NCBI GenBank assembly: GCA_009667805.1
Contig: CM019065.1
Span: 16,566,952 to 16,630,951 of the forward strand
Origin: Leptobrachium leishanense
Lineage: Eukaryota > Chordata > Amphibia > Anura > Megophryidae
Direction: 5' to 3'
DNA length: 64,000 nt
In this document: positions 1 to 12,184 of the stretch, piece by piece
Position numbering within the stretch: the first letter of the stretch is position 1
How the letters are laid out: every line of letters starts with the position of its first letter
Made by a program: the position numbers and the translations under genes
The notes under the pieces: model-generated
Seen by the model: only the letters and a program-made list of their open reading frames with translations
What the model was told of the DNA's origin: nothing
Database searches by the model: none

Positions 1-1330
1 AGTTGATTTTGTTAAAATTTTAACTTAAATGAAGTGCATCGACCTTACAAAAAATGGCACTGGTAAAGCATTGAGGGACGAGTCTCGCAAAAAAAAAGGA
101 AGACCACCAGCACCACACATGGACAAACGGCAGTGAGAAAAACGAGCACTGCTCAGACGACTAGGTTCAGGGATAGATGGACACGTCACAGGACGAGAAG
201 CTATAATTGCTACATAACTACAGCCTCGATAATTAAAACGGGATCGAGACAGGACCTCGGTGACCCAGTCCAAGGAAAAGAAACATAGGTTGTGAGCTTC
301 AGGAAGATGGAATTTATGACAGGGCAGGCATTCTGCAACCTCTTGTATCCAGGGTCACCACACAAAAGAAGCACAACCTGGTGGAAGGCGCACAAAAAAA
401 CGTAGACCCCGGGCGAGCAGTAAACGAGTTACTTGGGTTGCTGTTTAGATTAGGTTTTCTTCTGCCAGTGGCTTTGATTTGAAATCTTAGAATCGCGATT
501 CCGTGCCGTCTATTGACCCAAAATGGATTTTCCAATTACAATCTAGTCGATAGAACATTTATCCAAGGAAAAACACTTCATCAGACAGTCGACAAGAAAA
601 CTACTGTACCCCGCATGGAGTGTACACAGCCTGTCCGACGACACAAGGCTTGGCGAGTCCAGCAGCCGGGTAGTCCTAGAATTTGACTTCGGGAATTATC
701 CCAAAAACATCAACATAGAGAGCTTTGGCCGGCTTCTAAAGACGCGTAGCTAGCTCCAACGTTTGGTGTAAACTTGTCATTTTCTGCAAAAACACATCAG
801 AAAAAGAAAAGCGGGCGCAAAATGGAGACATCCGATGCCTCGGTGCTGCCGATAAACCCTCCTGACCTACACGGCATCACTAGAGTCGGGCAGCACCGCA
901 GACCAAAATGACGTCAATAAAGTCCATCGAGACTGGTCAATGTGTCGGCAATAAATGTCAAATTGCAAACAATGTCTCGTTAGAAGCAAATAAATGCAAA
1001 CTCCCCATGAAAGCTCATCCAGGTCGGAGAAAGCCCCGGTGTTACCATGCCAATCCATGCGAACGTCCACGTCGGAACATATCGACCCTAAAACTGCTGA
1101 TGAGCGTCAATGGTTTTGAGTTGGTAAACATTGTGATTGGTTAATTGTATTTTTTGCCAGACCTTGGTCGATTATTTTTGGGAGATTTTATGGAGCCTCT
1201 GTCTCATCATGGATATGTTCACCCCATGGATGCCTTCAAGCCACCTGTGGTGGAAGGTCTATAATGTCATGGGTGGCCACCTTCGGACGTCATCAACTGG
1301 AATGATCGGTCAAGCTAGTCTATCATGGAA
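1..1330. other. Upstream region, nothing recognised
   Basis: No open frame here resembles a known protein and none has exon-like structure. The stretch 600-1140 is of mixed composition without obvious repeats. It lies upstream of the efnb3 start and could contain distal promoter sequence or an unrecognised old transposon. I can support no specific feature. Confidence 0.4.
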
Positions 1331-1334
1331 AGCA

Positions 1335-2290
1335 ATGAACACACAAACACACACATAAGAGCAGTGTAAGAACACACACACATAAGAGCAGTGTAAGAAC
1401 ACACACACATAAGAGCAAAGTAAGAACACACACATCATACACATGTCATTAGTGAAAGGACAACAGCAACACAACACAATGAAATAAGACACACATCCAT
1501 ACACAGCACAGTGGTATAAAGCACAACTAACCCAAAGCAGAGTCATGACGTGCACAGCAACACACGACAGGAGCAAGAAACCACTCGCAAAGCAGTGCTG
1601 TGAAGAACAAACAAAAACACAGCATCACACGTTAACACACATATACACACCAGAACAGGACACACACGCACACAAAAGCACGCACAGTCACAAATGCAAC
1701 ATTAAGCCAAACCCCCCCCCCCAGAATAAACAGAGCAGAGAAAGCAGACACAAAGAACAATGGAAATACACGCACAAATACACAACACATGATGAGTAAA
1801 AACACACAACACAAAGCAGTGCAAACACAAACACACAGGGGATGCACAGAGCAACGCACATATAACACAGCATTGGAAGCATCGGCAGACACACAGCACT
1901 GAGCAGTAACACAAACACACACATACACCACATCAGTGACAGCATGTATACACACCAAACACAAAACTGATAAAGCAAACACACACAACACAGTGAAAGA
2001 ACAAGCACACACACTTACAGCTCACTGAAAGCACACACTCAACACACAATATAAAACAATGAAAGCACACTGACACAAACACTAAACCATGAAAGCATGG
2101 ACACACAAACACACACAGTAAACACAATGCAATGAAAGCTCAGAGATGCAAACCACACAAAGCAGAGAAACCACAATCACACTAACACACACACACACAC
2201 AAAGGCACACACTAAACACAAAGCAGAGAAACCACAATCACACTAACACACACAGGAGTAGAAACAGACACACACACTAAACACAAAGCA
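1335..2290. repeat. Degenerate CA/TG-rich repeat tract
   Basis: Nearly 1 kb of + strand sequence is dominated by ACACAC runs with interspersed AGAGCAGTGTAAG-like and AAAGCAGTGAAAG-like words. At 1345-1430 a unit of about 27 bp is tandemly repeated. The C/A bias keeps both strands open in several frames, which yields spurious Cys- and Val-rich frames on the minus strand. It is a decayed microsatellite/minisatellite field upstream of efnb3. Confidence 0.8.
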
Positions 2291-2299
2291 GTGAAAGAT

Positions 2300-3123
2300 G
2301 TAAGAAACAAACACCACAAAGCAGAGAGATGATGATCACACACACACACTGTTCAGGGGGATATTTGGGGTGGTGTGCACATTTTACAGCATGGTGTGTG
2401 TACCTGATTTTAGTACACAACCCCCCTCTCAGTGTGTATATAGTTATGGTCAGATACACACACACACACCCTTCTCCATGGAAAGCACTGTGCATCTCAC
2501 CTCCTCCTCCCCCCTCTCTCCATCCTCCCCCCTCTCCCCATGTCTCTCCCCCCTCTCTCCAGCCTGCCCCTCACACTCCTCCCCTCCACCTTCCTTTTCT
2601 GCAGCCTGTGAGAGGGAGAGATTTATTCCTGCAGCCTGCCCTCCTTATAGCCAGAGCAGAGGCTGCACTATACACAGCACACACACACAGGGAGAAATAG
2701 GGACAAGAGGACAAAAAGCCCCACTCTGCTCCTCCATGCATTCTCCCCTCCCCCACCAACACCAGCCCCACTGCTCAAAATGACCCAAATCCACTTAAAC
2801 TGGCCACAGACCCCCAAAGCACACTCAGCCTGGCTCATGGCATCCCTACATATATGGCAGAACAACTTCTTATCCTAAACTTTCCCCCCTGCCTATCCCT
2901 GAGCAGCCCAACAAAGAGACTGCCCTGCATCCTGCACCCTGCCTCCTGCATCCTGCACCCTGCACCCTGCCTCCTGCCTCCTGCACCCTGCACCCTGCCT
3001 CCTGCCTCCTGCACCCTGCACCCTGCCTCCTGCCTCCTGCACCCTGCCTCCTGCCTCCTGCACTGCTGCTCACCAAAACATTTGGAATTCTCAGTATAAA
3101 CACAAGCCAACGTTTCTGCAACA
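2300..3123 (+). promoter_or_regulatory. Presumptive efnb3 promoter-proximal and 5' UTR region
   Basis: This is the sequence directly upstream of the efnb3 start codon. It has a C/T-rich tract at about 2490-2600, a purine/pyrimidine mix with a weak TATA-like CTTATAG at about 2645, and a 7-bp minisatellite at 2929-3063. The promoter assignment rests only on position; no transcription start is visible. An upstream ATG at 2854 opens a frame that stops at 3099, before the ephrin ATG at 3124, so it would be an upstream ORF if transcription starts 5' of it. Confidence 0.4.
2929..3063. repeat. 7-bp minisatellite (CCTGCAC / CCTGCCT)
   Basis: About 19 near-perfect tandem copies of a 7-bp unit alternate between CCTGCAC, CCTGCCT and CCTGCAT. 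The array ends about 60 bp before the efnb3 start codon, so it probably lies in the 5' UTR or core promoter. It is strongly strand-asymmetric: C/T-rich on the coding strand, G/A-rich on the template. Confidence 0.9.
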
Positions 3124-3242
3124 ATGTATCTGAGAGAGTGCCCAGCAGCCCTGTATGTCCGCCTGGTCCTCACCCTGTGGGATTTCTGTATCATCTCTGC
3201 CCTTAGCCTGGACCCAATCTACTGGAACAGCTCCAACAAAAG
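3124..3242 (+). CDS. efnb3: Ephrin-B3, coding exon 1 (signal peptide)
   Basis: Encodes the N-terminus of the transmembrane Eph-receptor ligand ephrin-B3. The 39 complete codons begin MYLRECPAAL, continue through a hydrophobic signal-peptide core (about residues 11-27) and reach LSLDPIYWNSSNKR, which matches the mature N-terminus of vertebrate ephrin-B3 (LSLEPVYWNSANKR in human). The ATG has A at -3 (CAACAATG). The exon ends with a phase-2 donor AG|GTCAGT at 3242/3243. The leftover AG joins the first A of the exon at 42396 to give an Arg codon, then Phe-Gln, as expected for the family. The signal cleavage site is probably just before LSLDP (inference). The 5' UTR part of the exon is not delimited. 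Confidence 0.93.
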
Positions 3243-3394
3243 GTCAGTGCACCCCATCCACCTCCCATCCACAGCTTTATACCCAAAAACACATGGATCC
3301 TCCATCTTCCAGCAATTACAGGTTTTGAAAAAATATAATAAAGCTCATCGTCGTTTTTAAGCTGCACATCCATAGACCTTAAAATAAAATGCAT

Positions 3395-5475
3395 AATATT
3401 GTGTATATAGGTGTGGACATAGCCTTTTCATTTGGATAATAGTTTGTATTGTGTTTGTTGTATACAATTCCTTTTTTTACAACCTCAAATCCTTCCCCCC
3501 CCCCTCCCCACCAACACAAAAAAAACCAAAAAAACCCTCAGGTTTTTTTTTCTCTCGGTTCTATATTCTCAGACTGTACAAATTATTTGTGTATATAGTT
3601 GTGGATGTAGTCTTCGCAATTGAAGATTGTGTTGTATACAACCCCCTCTTTTCTGCCTCATTTATAGTTAAAAAAAAATCCGTTTTTTTTCTCTCACTTC
3701 TATATTGTCAGACTGTACAAATTGTTTGTGTATATAGCTGTGGAAGTAGGATTCGCAATTGAAGACTGCATCGTATAAACCCCATCTTTTCTCCCTCATT
3801 TATATAAAAATATAACCTTCGGGGTTTTTTTTCTCTCGGTTCTATATTCTCAGACGCTACAAATTATTTGTGTATATAGTTGTGGATGTAGTCTTCGAAA
3901 CTGAAGATTGTGTCGTATAAACCCCCTCTTTTCTCCCTCATTTATAAAAAAAATTTTTTAAAGGAAACATTCCGTTTTTTTCCTCTCAGTTCTACATTCT
4001 CAGACTGTACAAATTATTAGTGTATATAGTTGTGGATGTAGTCTTCGTAACTGATGACTGCATTACACACAACCTCCCCTTTTCTCCCTCATTTACTTAT
4101 AAAAAAAAGACTCAGGGGTCTTTCTTCTTTCAGGGGTATATGATCAGACCGTACAAAATATTTGTGTATATAGGTGTGGATGTAAGCTTAGTAAGTGGAT
4201 ATTGTGTTGTATACAGACCTCTCTTTTCTCTCTCTCTAATGACACATACTGGTCTTATCTTGGGGTATACATTCAGATCTTTGAAAATACTTGTGTATAT
4301 AGTTGTGGATGTAGCCTTTGTAATGGAATCTTGTATAGGATACCCTAATTTCTGCCTCAAATACATAATAACCTCATGTTTTTTCCTCCGGATACATGCT
4401 CAGATCTTACAAAATACTTGTGTATATAGCTGTGGATGTAATCTTAGTAATTGGATATTGTATGCAATCTCTTCTTTTTTATATATATATATATATACAC
4501 ACACATGCAGGTCTTCTCTCTGGGGATATATGTTCAGATCTTAGAATATACCTGTGCATATGGTTGTGGATGTAGTCTTTGTAATGGAATAGTGTATATA
4601 ATTCCCTAATTTCTCTCTCAAATACATTAAAAAAAAACCTCATGTGTTTTGGTTTTCAGTGGATACATGCTCAGATCTTACAAAACATTGTGTATATGGT
4701 TGTGGATGTGTCCTTGTTTATTGGATACCGTGATGCCCTTACTATTACGTTTTTCACTTCCTCGAAAAAATAAGCTTGTGAGTCTTCTCTTGGATTATAT
4801 GTTCATATCTTTAATATATATATATACTATTTGTGTATATAGTTGTTGTAGTAGTTTTTGCAGCTGGATATTGGTGCGTCTATTGTGTAAGATCCGCCTA
4901 TTTACTCCTTCATAACAGATAACAAACTCATGCGGCTTCTTGCGTGGTATAGTCTCAGATCTTACAATACTTGTGTATATAGCTGTGGATACAGTCTTTT
5001 GAATGGGCTGTGTATTCCGTGCAATTCCCCTTTACCCCCAATAAATATAGCTTATGGGAAGACTCTATATTGTTTTTAAACTCTGGACATACAATAAACG
5101 TGTGGGGTTTTCTTTCATGTATAATTCTTTAATCTTAAAAATGTTTGTGTATATAGTTGTGGATGTACTCGTTATAACTGCCGGTTGGACTTCATGTTGT
5201 ACATATCCTCTATTTTTTTGTATATGTAAACGTGTATCTCTTTTATTTTGGATAAGAATGCCATTTTTAAAAAAAAAAAAAAACTTTGCGTATATAGCTG
5301 TGGATGTAGTCTTTATAATTGCCTGTTGGACTTCAGGATGCACATATCCCATTTTTTTATTTTATATATATATATATATATACATATGTAAACATGTAGC
5401 TCTTTTATTTTGGATAAAATTCCAATAATTTTTTTAAATAACCCTTTGCGTATATAGCTGTGGATGCAGTCTATG
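3395..5475. repeat. Diverged ~140-bp tandem array at start of intron 1
   Basis: A core TGTGTATATAGTTGTGGATGTA recurs about 15 times, with copies near 3401, 3589, 3728, 3869, 4020, 4164, 4293, 4420, 4554, 4690, 4833, 4973, 5147, 5288 and 5448. Spacing is 127-188 bp, mostly 130-150. Between cores lie a T-rich stretch, a TTCTCCCTCATTTA-like word and ATTCTCAGACTGTACAAA. Copies are diverged and contain poly-T and TA runs of different lengths, so the array is old. It begins about 150 bp after the exon 1 donor. Confidence 0.85.
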
Positions 5476-5944
5476 ACACTGTACGCACTCGCAGCTCATA
5501 CCTCGATAGGTGCCTTGCACGCGTGAATAAACACTTGGATCTCAAGGCAGCGCAGATCAGATTTCATACGACACGCAGCGGTTTAGAGGGTATGAATATT
5601 TAATACATTTTACACTCGTCCCCGTGTTCCGCTAATTCCGTATAAAATATTCATGTACAACTTTTTTTTATATGTTTTTTTTCTGGAAGGCAGCGGTTTG
5701 GAGGAGGTTTGGGTATTGCGGTGTCTGAGTGATAGAGGTTTAGGTAGGACGCCACAGTCTCCCTCAGGTCTTACATGATGCGCAGAGATTCTGTTTTAGA
5801 TGAAGTTTATTTGTTATATGTGTATATTGCAGGAGACGGAACGCAGGTGTCAGCCTGTGTATAGGTGTCAGCCTGTGTATAGGTGTGTGCTTCTGTTTGC
5901 CCACCCATCCTGTCTTACTTATTAGCATAACCTATACATAAGTG
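5476..5944. other. Unique intronic sequence, nothing recognised
   Basis: Mixed-composition intron sequence with a small duplication of AGGTGTCAGCCTGTGTAT near 5850-5885. No coding, RNA or transposon signature is visible. Confidence 0.4.
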
Positions 5945-6300
5945 CATATCTATCTGTATCCGTCTATGTGTATCGGTATCTATGTGTATCAGTATCTATC
6001 TATCCATAGCTCTCTGTATCTGTCTGTGTGTATTTGTATCTATGTATGTATGTATCTATCTATCCATATCTATGTGTCTATCTGTATCTATCTACATCTA
6101 TGTGTGTGTCTATCTACAGTATCCATATCTATCTGTATCTGTCTATCTGTATCTATATCTATGTATCTGTATCTATGTGTCTATTTATCCATATATATCT
6201 GTATCTATATCTATCTGTATCTATATTTCTGTCTGTATCTGTCTGTGTATCTATATCTATTTACAAATCTGTTTCTGTCTCTATCCCCATATCTATGTAT
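5945..6300. repeat. TATC/TGTATC microsatellite (left block)
   Basis: Degenerate tetra- and hexanucleotide repeat of TCTATCTGTA-type words. It resumes as TATATATA and TCTATCTGTA words at 6945-7065 on the far side of the hAT-like element at 6305-6944, so the element split an existing microsatellite. Confidence 0.85.
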
Positions 6301-6384
6301 ATCACAGGGCTCAAAATTTCTACTCGCCTGCTCACATTTGGCGAGTGACAATCAAGTAAGGGCGAGTGGAAATGCCTATGGGTA

Positions 6385-6512
6385 TACATGTATCTGGGGT
6401 CTCATGTCTGGGTATTCATGCATCTGGAGTATGATGTCTGGGGATACATGTATCTGGGGTCTGGGGATACATGTATCTGGGGTCTGATGTGTATGGGTAT
6501 ACATGTATCTGG
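6385..6512. repeat. Short ATACATGTATCTGGGGTCTG minisatellite
   Basis: About five imperfect copies of a 20-30-bp unit containing CATGTATCTGGGGTCTG lie inside the hAT-like element. Unit length varies through small insertions. Confidence 0.7.
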
Positions 6513-6543
6513 AGTGATTGCTGAGATGACAAAAATGCACTAT

Positions 6544-6712
6544 CGGGGTTATTCAGAGAGAGGTGATAACCAGAAGAATGAACAATCTAGCCCAAATAGC
6601 AGATTTGGAAAGTGAGATAAATGGGAGAATTTTTCTGGTTTGGCTATTTTGACCTAGAATTTTCACTTCTTCAGTTATTCTCCTGGTTTTCACCTCTCTC
6701 TGAATAACCCTG
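6544..6712. mobile_element. MITE family M, copy 1 (3-bp TSD TAT)
   Basis: Near-palindromic 169-bp element with ends GGGTTATTCAGAGAGAGGTG and its inverse, flanked by TAT at 6541-6543 and 6713-6715. Related copies lie at 39620-39798 and 58874-59055. They share the internal words GATTTGGAAA-TGAGATAAATGGGAGAAT and GGCTATTTTGACCTAGAATTTT. A 3-bp AT-only target duplication suggests PIF/Harbinger-type mobilisation (inference). Confidence 0.82.
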
Positions 6713-7068
6713 TATGTTTATTAAACAATGAGCAGTTACATTTAACATTTTGTTTGCATTGTCCCCTTGATGTAAAGCACTTATTTTCCTTTGTTTTCAT
6801 GGCTTTATGTTAATATTATTGTTATTTCTTTCTGTAACTTTTGTTTTAAATAAAACACGTAACAGTGTTATTTAGTGGGGCAGCTGGTGGCGAGTAACTC
6901 TTAAGGCCTGGCTAGTAGCTCGGGACTTGAAATTTTGAGCCCAGGTATATTATATATATATATATATCTATCATTGCATCTACCGATTTGTCTGTATCTA
7001 TCTCTAACAATCCGTGTCTACCTATCATCCCTCTCTATAAATCTCTATCAATCAATCTATATTTATCT

Positions 7069-10000
7069 GTCTCTCTCTGAGACACTGACAGTAACACACA
7101 GACTGAGAGGGTCGTATAGATACTGACAGTAACACACAGACTGAGAGGGTCGTATAGATACTGACAGTAACACACAGACTGAGAGGGTCGTATAGATACT
7201 GACAGTAACACACAGACTGAGAGGGTCGTATAGATACTGACAGTAACACACAGACTGAGAGGGTAATATAGATACTGACAGTAACACACAGACTGAGAGG
7301 GTCGTATAGATACTGACAGTAACACACAGACTGAGAGGGTCGTATAGATACTGACAGTAACACACAGACTGAGAGGGTCGTATAGATACTGACAGTAACA
7401 CACAGACTGAGAGGGTCGTATAGATACTGACAGTAACACACAGACTGAGAGGGTCGTATAGATACTGACAGTAACACACAGACTGAGAAGGTCGTATAGA
7501 TACTGACAGTAACACACAGACTGAGAGGGTCGTATAGATACTGACAGTAACACACAGACTTAGAGGGTTGTGTAGACACTGACAGTAACACACAGACTGA
7601 GAGGGTCGTATAGATACTGACAGTAACACACAGACTGAGAGGGTTGTGTAGACACTGACAGTAACATACAGACTGAGAGGGTCGTATAGATACTGACAGT
7701 AACACACAGACTGAGAGGGTCGTATAGATACTGACAGTAACACACAGACTTAGAGGGTTGTGTAGACACTGACAGTAACACACAGACTGAGAGGGTCGTA
7801 TAGATACTGACAGTAACACACAGACTGAGAGGGTCGTATAGATACTGACAGTAACACACAGACTGAGAGGGTCGTATAGATACTGACAGTAACACACAGA
7901 CTGAGAGGGTCGTATAGATACTGACAGTAACACACAGACTTAGAGGGTTGTGTAGACACTGACAGTAACACACAGACTGAGAGGGTTGTGTAGACACTGA
8001 CAGTAACACACAGACTGAGAGGGTCGTATAGATACTGACAGTAACACACAGACTGAGAGGGTCGTATAGATACTGACAGTAACACACAGACTGAGAGGGT
8101 CGTATAGATACTGACAGTAACACACAGACTTAGAGGGTTGTGTAGACACTGACAGTAACACACAGACTGAGAGGGTTGTGTAGACACTGACAGTAACACA
8201 CAGACTGAGAGGGTCGTATAGATACTGACAGTAACACACAGACTGAGAGGGTCGTATAGATACTGACAGTAACACACAGACTGAGAGGGTCGTATAGATA
8301 CTGACAGTAACACACAGACTGAGAGGGTCGTATAGATACTGACAGTACCACACAGACTGAGAGGGTCGTATAGATACTGACAGTAACACACAGACTGAGA
8401 GGGTAATATAGATACTGACAGTAACACACAGACTGAGAGGGTTGTATAGATACTGACAGTAACACACAGACTGAGAGGGTTGTATAGATACTGACAGAAA
8501 CACACAGACTGAGAGGGTCGTATACATACTGACAGTAACACACAGACTGAGAGGGTAATATAGATACTGACAGAAACACACAGACTGAGAGGGTCATATA
8601 CATACTGACAGTAACACACAGACTGAGAGGGTTGTGTAGACACTGACAGTAACACACAGACTGAGAGGGTTGTATAGATACTGACAGTAACACACAGACT
8701 GAGAGGGTTGTGTAGACACTGACAGTAACACACAGACTGAGAGGGTCGTATAGATACTGACAGTAACACACAGACTGAGAGGGTCGTATAGATACTGACA
8801 GTAACACACAGACTGAGAGGATCGTGTAGATACTGACAGTAATACACAGACTGAGAGGGTCGTGTAGATACTGACAGTAACACACAGACTGAGAGGGTCA
8901 TATAGATACTGACAGTAACATACAGACTTAGAGGGTTGTGTAGACACTGACAGTAACACACATACTGAGAGGGGCGTATATATACTGAAAGTAACACACA
9001 GACTGAGTGGGTCATATAGATACTGACAGTAACACACAGACTGAGAGGGTCGTATAGATACTGACAGTAACACACAGACTGAGAGGGTCGTAAAGATACT
9101 GACAGTAACACACAGACTGAGAGGGTCGTATTGATACTGACAGTAACACACAGACTGAGAGGGTCGTATAGATACTGACAGTAACACACAGACTGAGAGG
9201 GTCGTATAGATACTGACAGTAACACACAGACTGAGATGGTCGCATAGATACTGACAGTAACACACAGACTGAGAGGGTCGTACAGATACTGACAGTAACA
9301 CACAGACTGAGAGGGGCGTATAGATACTGACAGTAACACACAGACTGAGAGGGTCGTATAGATACTGACAGTAACACACAGACTGAGAGGGTCGTATAGA
9401 TACTGACAGTAACACACAGACTGAGAGGGTCGTATAGATACTGACAGTAACACACAGACTGAGAGGGTAATATAGATACTGACAGAAACACACAGACTTA
9501 GAGGGTTGTGTAGACACTGACAGTAACACACAGACTGAGAGGGTCGTATAGATACTGACAGTAACACACAGACTGAGAGGGTTGTGTAGACACTGACAGT
9601 AACATACAGACTGAGAGGGTCGTATAGATACTGACAGTAACACACAGACTGAGAGGGTCGTATAGATACTGACAGTAACACACAGACTGAGAGGGTCGTA
9701 TAGATACTGACAGTAACACACAGACTGAGAGGGTAATATAGATACTGACAGAAACACACAGACTGAGAGGGTTGTATAGATACTGACAGTAACACACAGA
9801 CTGAGAGGGTAATATAGATACTGACAGTAACACACAGACTGAGAGGGTCGTATAGATACTGACAGTAACACACAGACTGAGAGGGTTGTATAGATCCTGA
9901 CAGTAACATACAGACTGAGAGGGTCGTATAGATACTGAAAGTAACACACAGACTGAGAGGGTCGTATAGATACTGACAGTAACACACAGACTGAGAGGGT

Positions 10001-11098
10001 CATATAGATACTGACAGTAACACACAGACTGAGAGGGTCGTATTGATACTGACAGTAACACACAGACTGAGAGGGTCATATAGATACTGACAGAAACACA
10101 CAGACTGAGAGGGTCATATAGATACTGACAGTAACACACAGACTGAGAGAGTCGTATAGATACTGACAGTAACACACAGACTGAGAGGGTCATATAGATA
10201 CTGACAGTAACACACAGACTGAGAGGGTCGTATTGATACTGACAGTAACACACAGACTGAGAGGGGCGTATAGATACTGACAGTAACACACAGACTGAGA
10301 GGGTCGTATAGATACTGACAGTAACACACAGACTGAGAGGGTAATATAGATACTGACAGAAACACACAGACTGAGAGGGTCATATAGATACTGACAGTAA
10401 CACACAGACTGAGAGGGTCATATAGATACTGACAGTAACACACAGACTGAGAGGGTCGTATTGATACTGACAGTAACACACAGACTGAGAGGGGCGTATA
10501 GATACTGAAAGTAACACACAGACTGAGAGGGTCGTATAGAGATACTGACAGTAACACACAGACTGAGAGGGTCATATAGATACTGACAGTAACACACAGA
10601 CTGAGAGGGTCGTATTGATACTGACAGTAACACACAGACTGAGAGGGTCATATAGATACTGACAGAAACACACAGACTGAGAGGGTCATATAGATACTGA
10701 CAGTAACACACAGACTGAGAGAGTCGTATAGATACTGACAGTAACACACAGACTGAGAGGGTCATATAGATACTGACAGTAACACACAGACTGAGAGGGT
10801 CGTATTGATACTGACAGTAACACACAGACTGAGAGGGGCGTATAGATACTGACAGTAACACACAGACTGAGAGGGTCGTATAGATACTGACAGTAACACA
10901 CAGACTGAGAGGGTAATATAGATACTGACAGAAACACACAGACTGAGAGGGTCGTATTGATACTGACAGTAACACACAGACTGAGAGGGTCGTATAGACA
11001 CTGACAGTAACACACAGACTGAGAGGGTCGTATAGACACTGACAGTAACACACAGACTGAGAGGGGCGTATAGATACTGACAGTAACACACAGACCGA
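7069..11098. repeat. 38-bp minisatellite, about 105 copies
   Basis: A homogeneous 4-kb array of a 38-bp unit built from ACTGACAGTAACACACAGAC followed by TGAGAGGGTCGTATAGAT. Common variants are GTTGTGTAGACACTG, AATATAGATACTGACAGAAAC and GTCATATAGAT. The unit length is not a multiple of three, so each minus-strand frame repeats with a 114-nt period and remains open for hundreds of codons; those frames are artefacts. Variant runs at 10130-10500 and 10550-10900 repeat in the same order, which shows recent segmental duplication within the array. Confidence 0.97.
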
Positions 11099-11560
11099 GG
11101 AACATGTGAGGTTGTACGGAGTGACAGTGACAGTGACAGACAGATGAAGGGATGCACTAATGAGGACAGAGAGACAGATACGCACCAATGGGGACTCAAT
11201 AACAGATGGAGTTACAGACTGGTGGGAGCCCAGAGACAGACTGAGACACACTGACAGGAAGTGATGACAGAGACACAGAGATGGGTGACCCAGAGACAGA
11301 CAGACACGCTGCTGGGGACACGGCGACAGACACACTGATAATGAGCGACTGAAGAAGAGTCGGGTATATACATACAGCTGTACACGCAGGGCGCTGCCTG
11401 TCTGCTGACAGTGGCGCGTGAAGACGCCAGGTATGACATGTGCAGGGACACGCACTGCGCTGACAGGTACATGGACAGGATGACAGGAACATGTCAGCCA
11501 CACGCAGGGACTCACCGCTACAGTCACATACATGTCAGCAGGGGCTCGCGGGGACACGTA
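11099..11560. repeat. Degenerate GACAGA-rich flank of the 38-bp array
   Basis: Purine-rich sequence with repeated GACAGTGACAG, AGAGACAGA and GACACAC words, grading from the 38-bp array into unique sequence. It looks like decayed, older repeat units. Confidence 0.6.
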
Positions 11561-12180
11561 CTGACAGATCTGGGTCACTCCTTCATGTCGCCCATTAGGG
11601 CAGATTTGGCAGTTTTCGGGAAGGGGTCGGCTCTTACTTTTGTGGTTTTGGCCAGTAAATTGTCAGAGACTCAGGTTTAACCCTTTCACTTTCAGGCGTC
11701 GACGCAGAAACTGCTGAGTGAATAGGAGGGAGGGGGGTGATAAACCGTCCGTGCAGGAAGTCCAGGAACCGGCCTATTGTGTGACTTAATGTGTGAAAAG
11801 GGGGGATTGGCACGGGTGAGCGGCCGCGCGACCACCTAACGGCAGATAAGAATGGATTACCAGGACGGCTAATACCTGGAAATGCCGTTAATTACTCTTG
11901 ATCAACACATTTTGGGATAATGAAGGAAAAGCCTGTTTAATCCTTTCATGCTGCCGGGCGCCGTGGGGTCCCGAGCTTATTTGTAAATTTTGGGATTAAT
12001 TTAGCATTCTTTTTTATAGCATTTTATATTTTCAGGGATTTTCACTGAATTCGTACATTTTACCGTCATTGCGTTGGGGATCTCTCAGAACGGGTCACTC
12101 ACTCAACGCAAATAAACGTCTTCATTTGTGCATTCGAGAAAAAATAAATCAGGTGATATCGATGAGGATATTCTCTGAAC
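11561..12180. other. Unique intronic stretch with possible conserved element
   Basis: The part 11780-11960 is non-repetitive and rich in transcription-factor-like words: CAGATAAGAATGGATTA, GCCGTTAATTACTC and TTGATCAACA. This is the texture often seen in vertebrate conserved non-coding elements, but conservation cannot be judged from one sequence. The rest is AT-rich without recognisable features. Confidence 0.35.
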
Positions 12181-12184
12181 ACAG

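Larger units (their letters stand above)
6305..6944. mobile_element. Non-autonomous hAT-like element, 640 bp
   Basis: The ends are inverted: left CAGGGCTCAAAATTTC at 6305, right GAAATTTTGAGCCCAG ending at 6944, matching at 15 of 16 positions. Flanking 8-mers GTATATCA (6297-6304) and GTATATTA (6945-6952) differ at one base, as expected for an old 8-bp target duplication, which is typical of the hAT superfamily. No transposase is present. Inside lie a small minisatellite (6385-6512) and a complete second MITE (6544-6712), so this element is older than that MITE. It split the TATC microsatellite. Confidence 0.82.

Noticed and set aside
1..535. Small minus-strand frames at 25-535
   Set aside because: Short overlapping frames without recognisable domains or splice structure; not supportable as genes.
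2854..3099. 81-codon frame before efnb3 as a separate gene
   Set aside because: Much of it is translation of the 7-bp minisatellite. At most it is an upstream ORF of efnb3.
7063..11578. Very long minus-strand open frames rich in LLSVSIRPSQSVCYCQ repeats
   Set aside because: They are the translation of a 38-bp minisatellite, open in all three minus frames with a 114-nt period, with no start context, splice signals or known domain.
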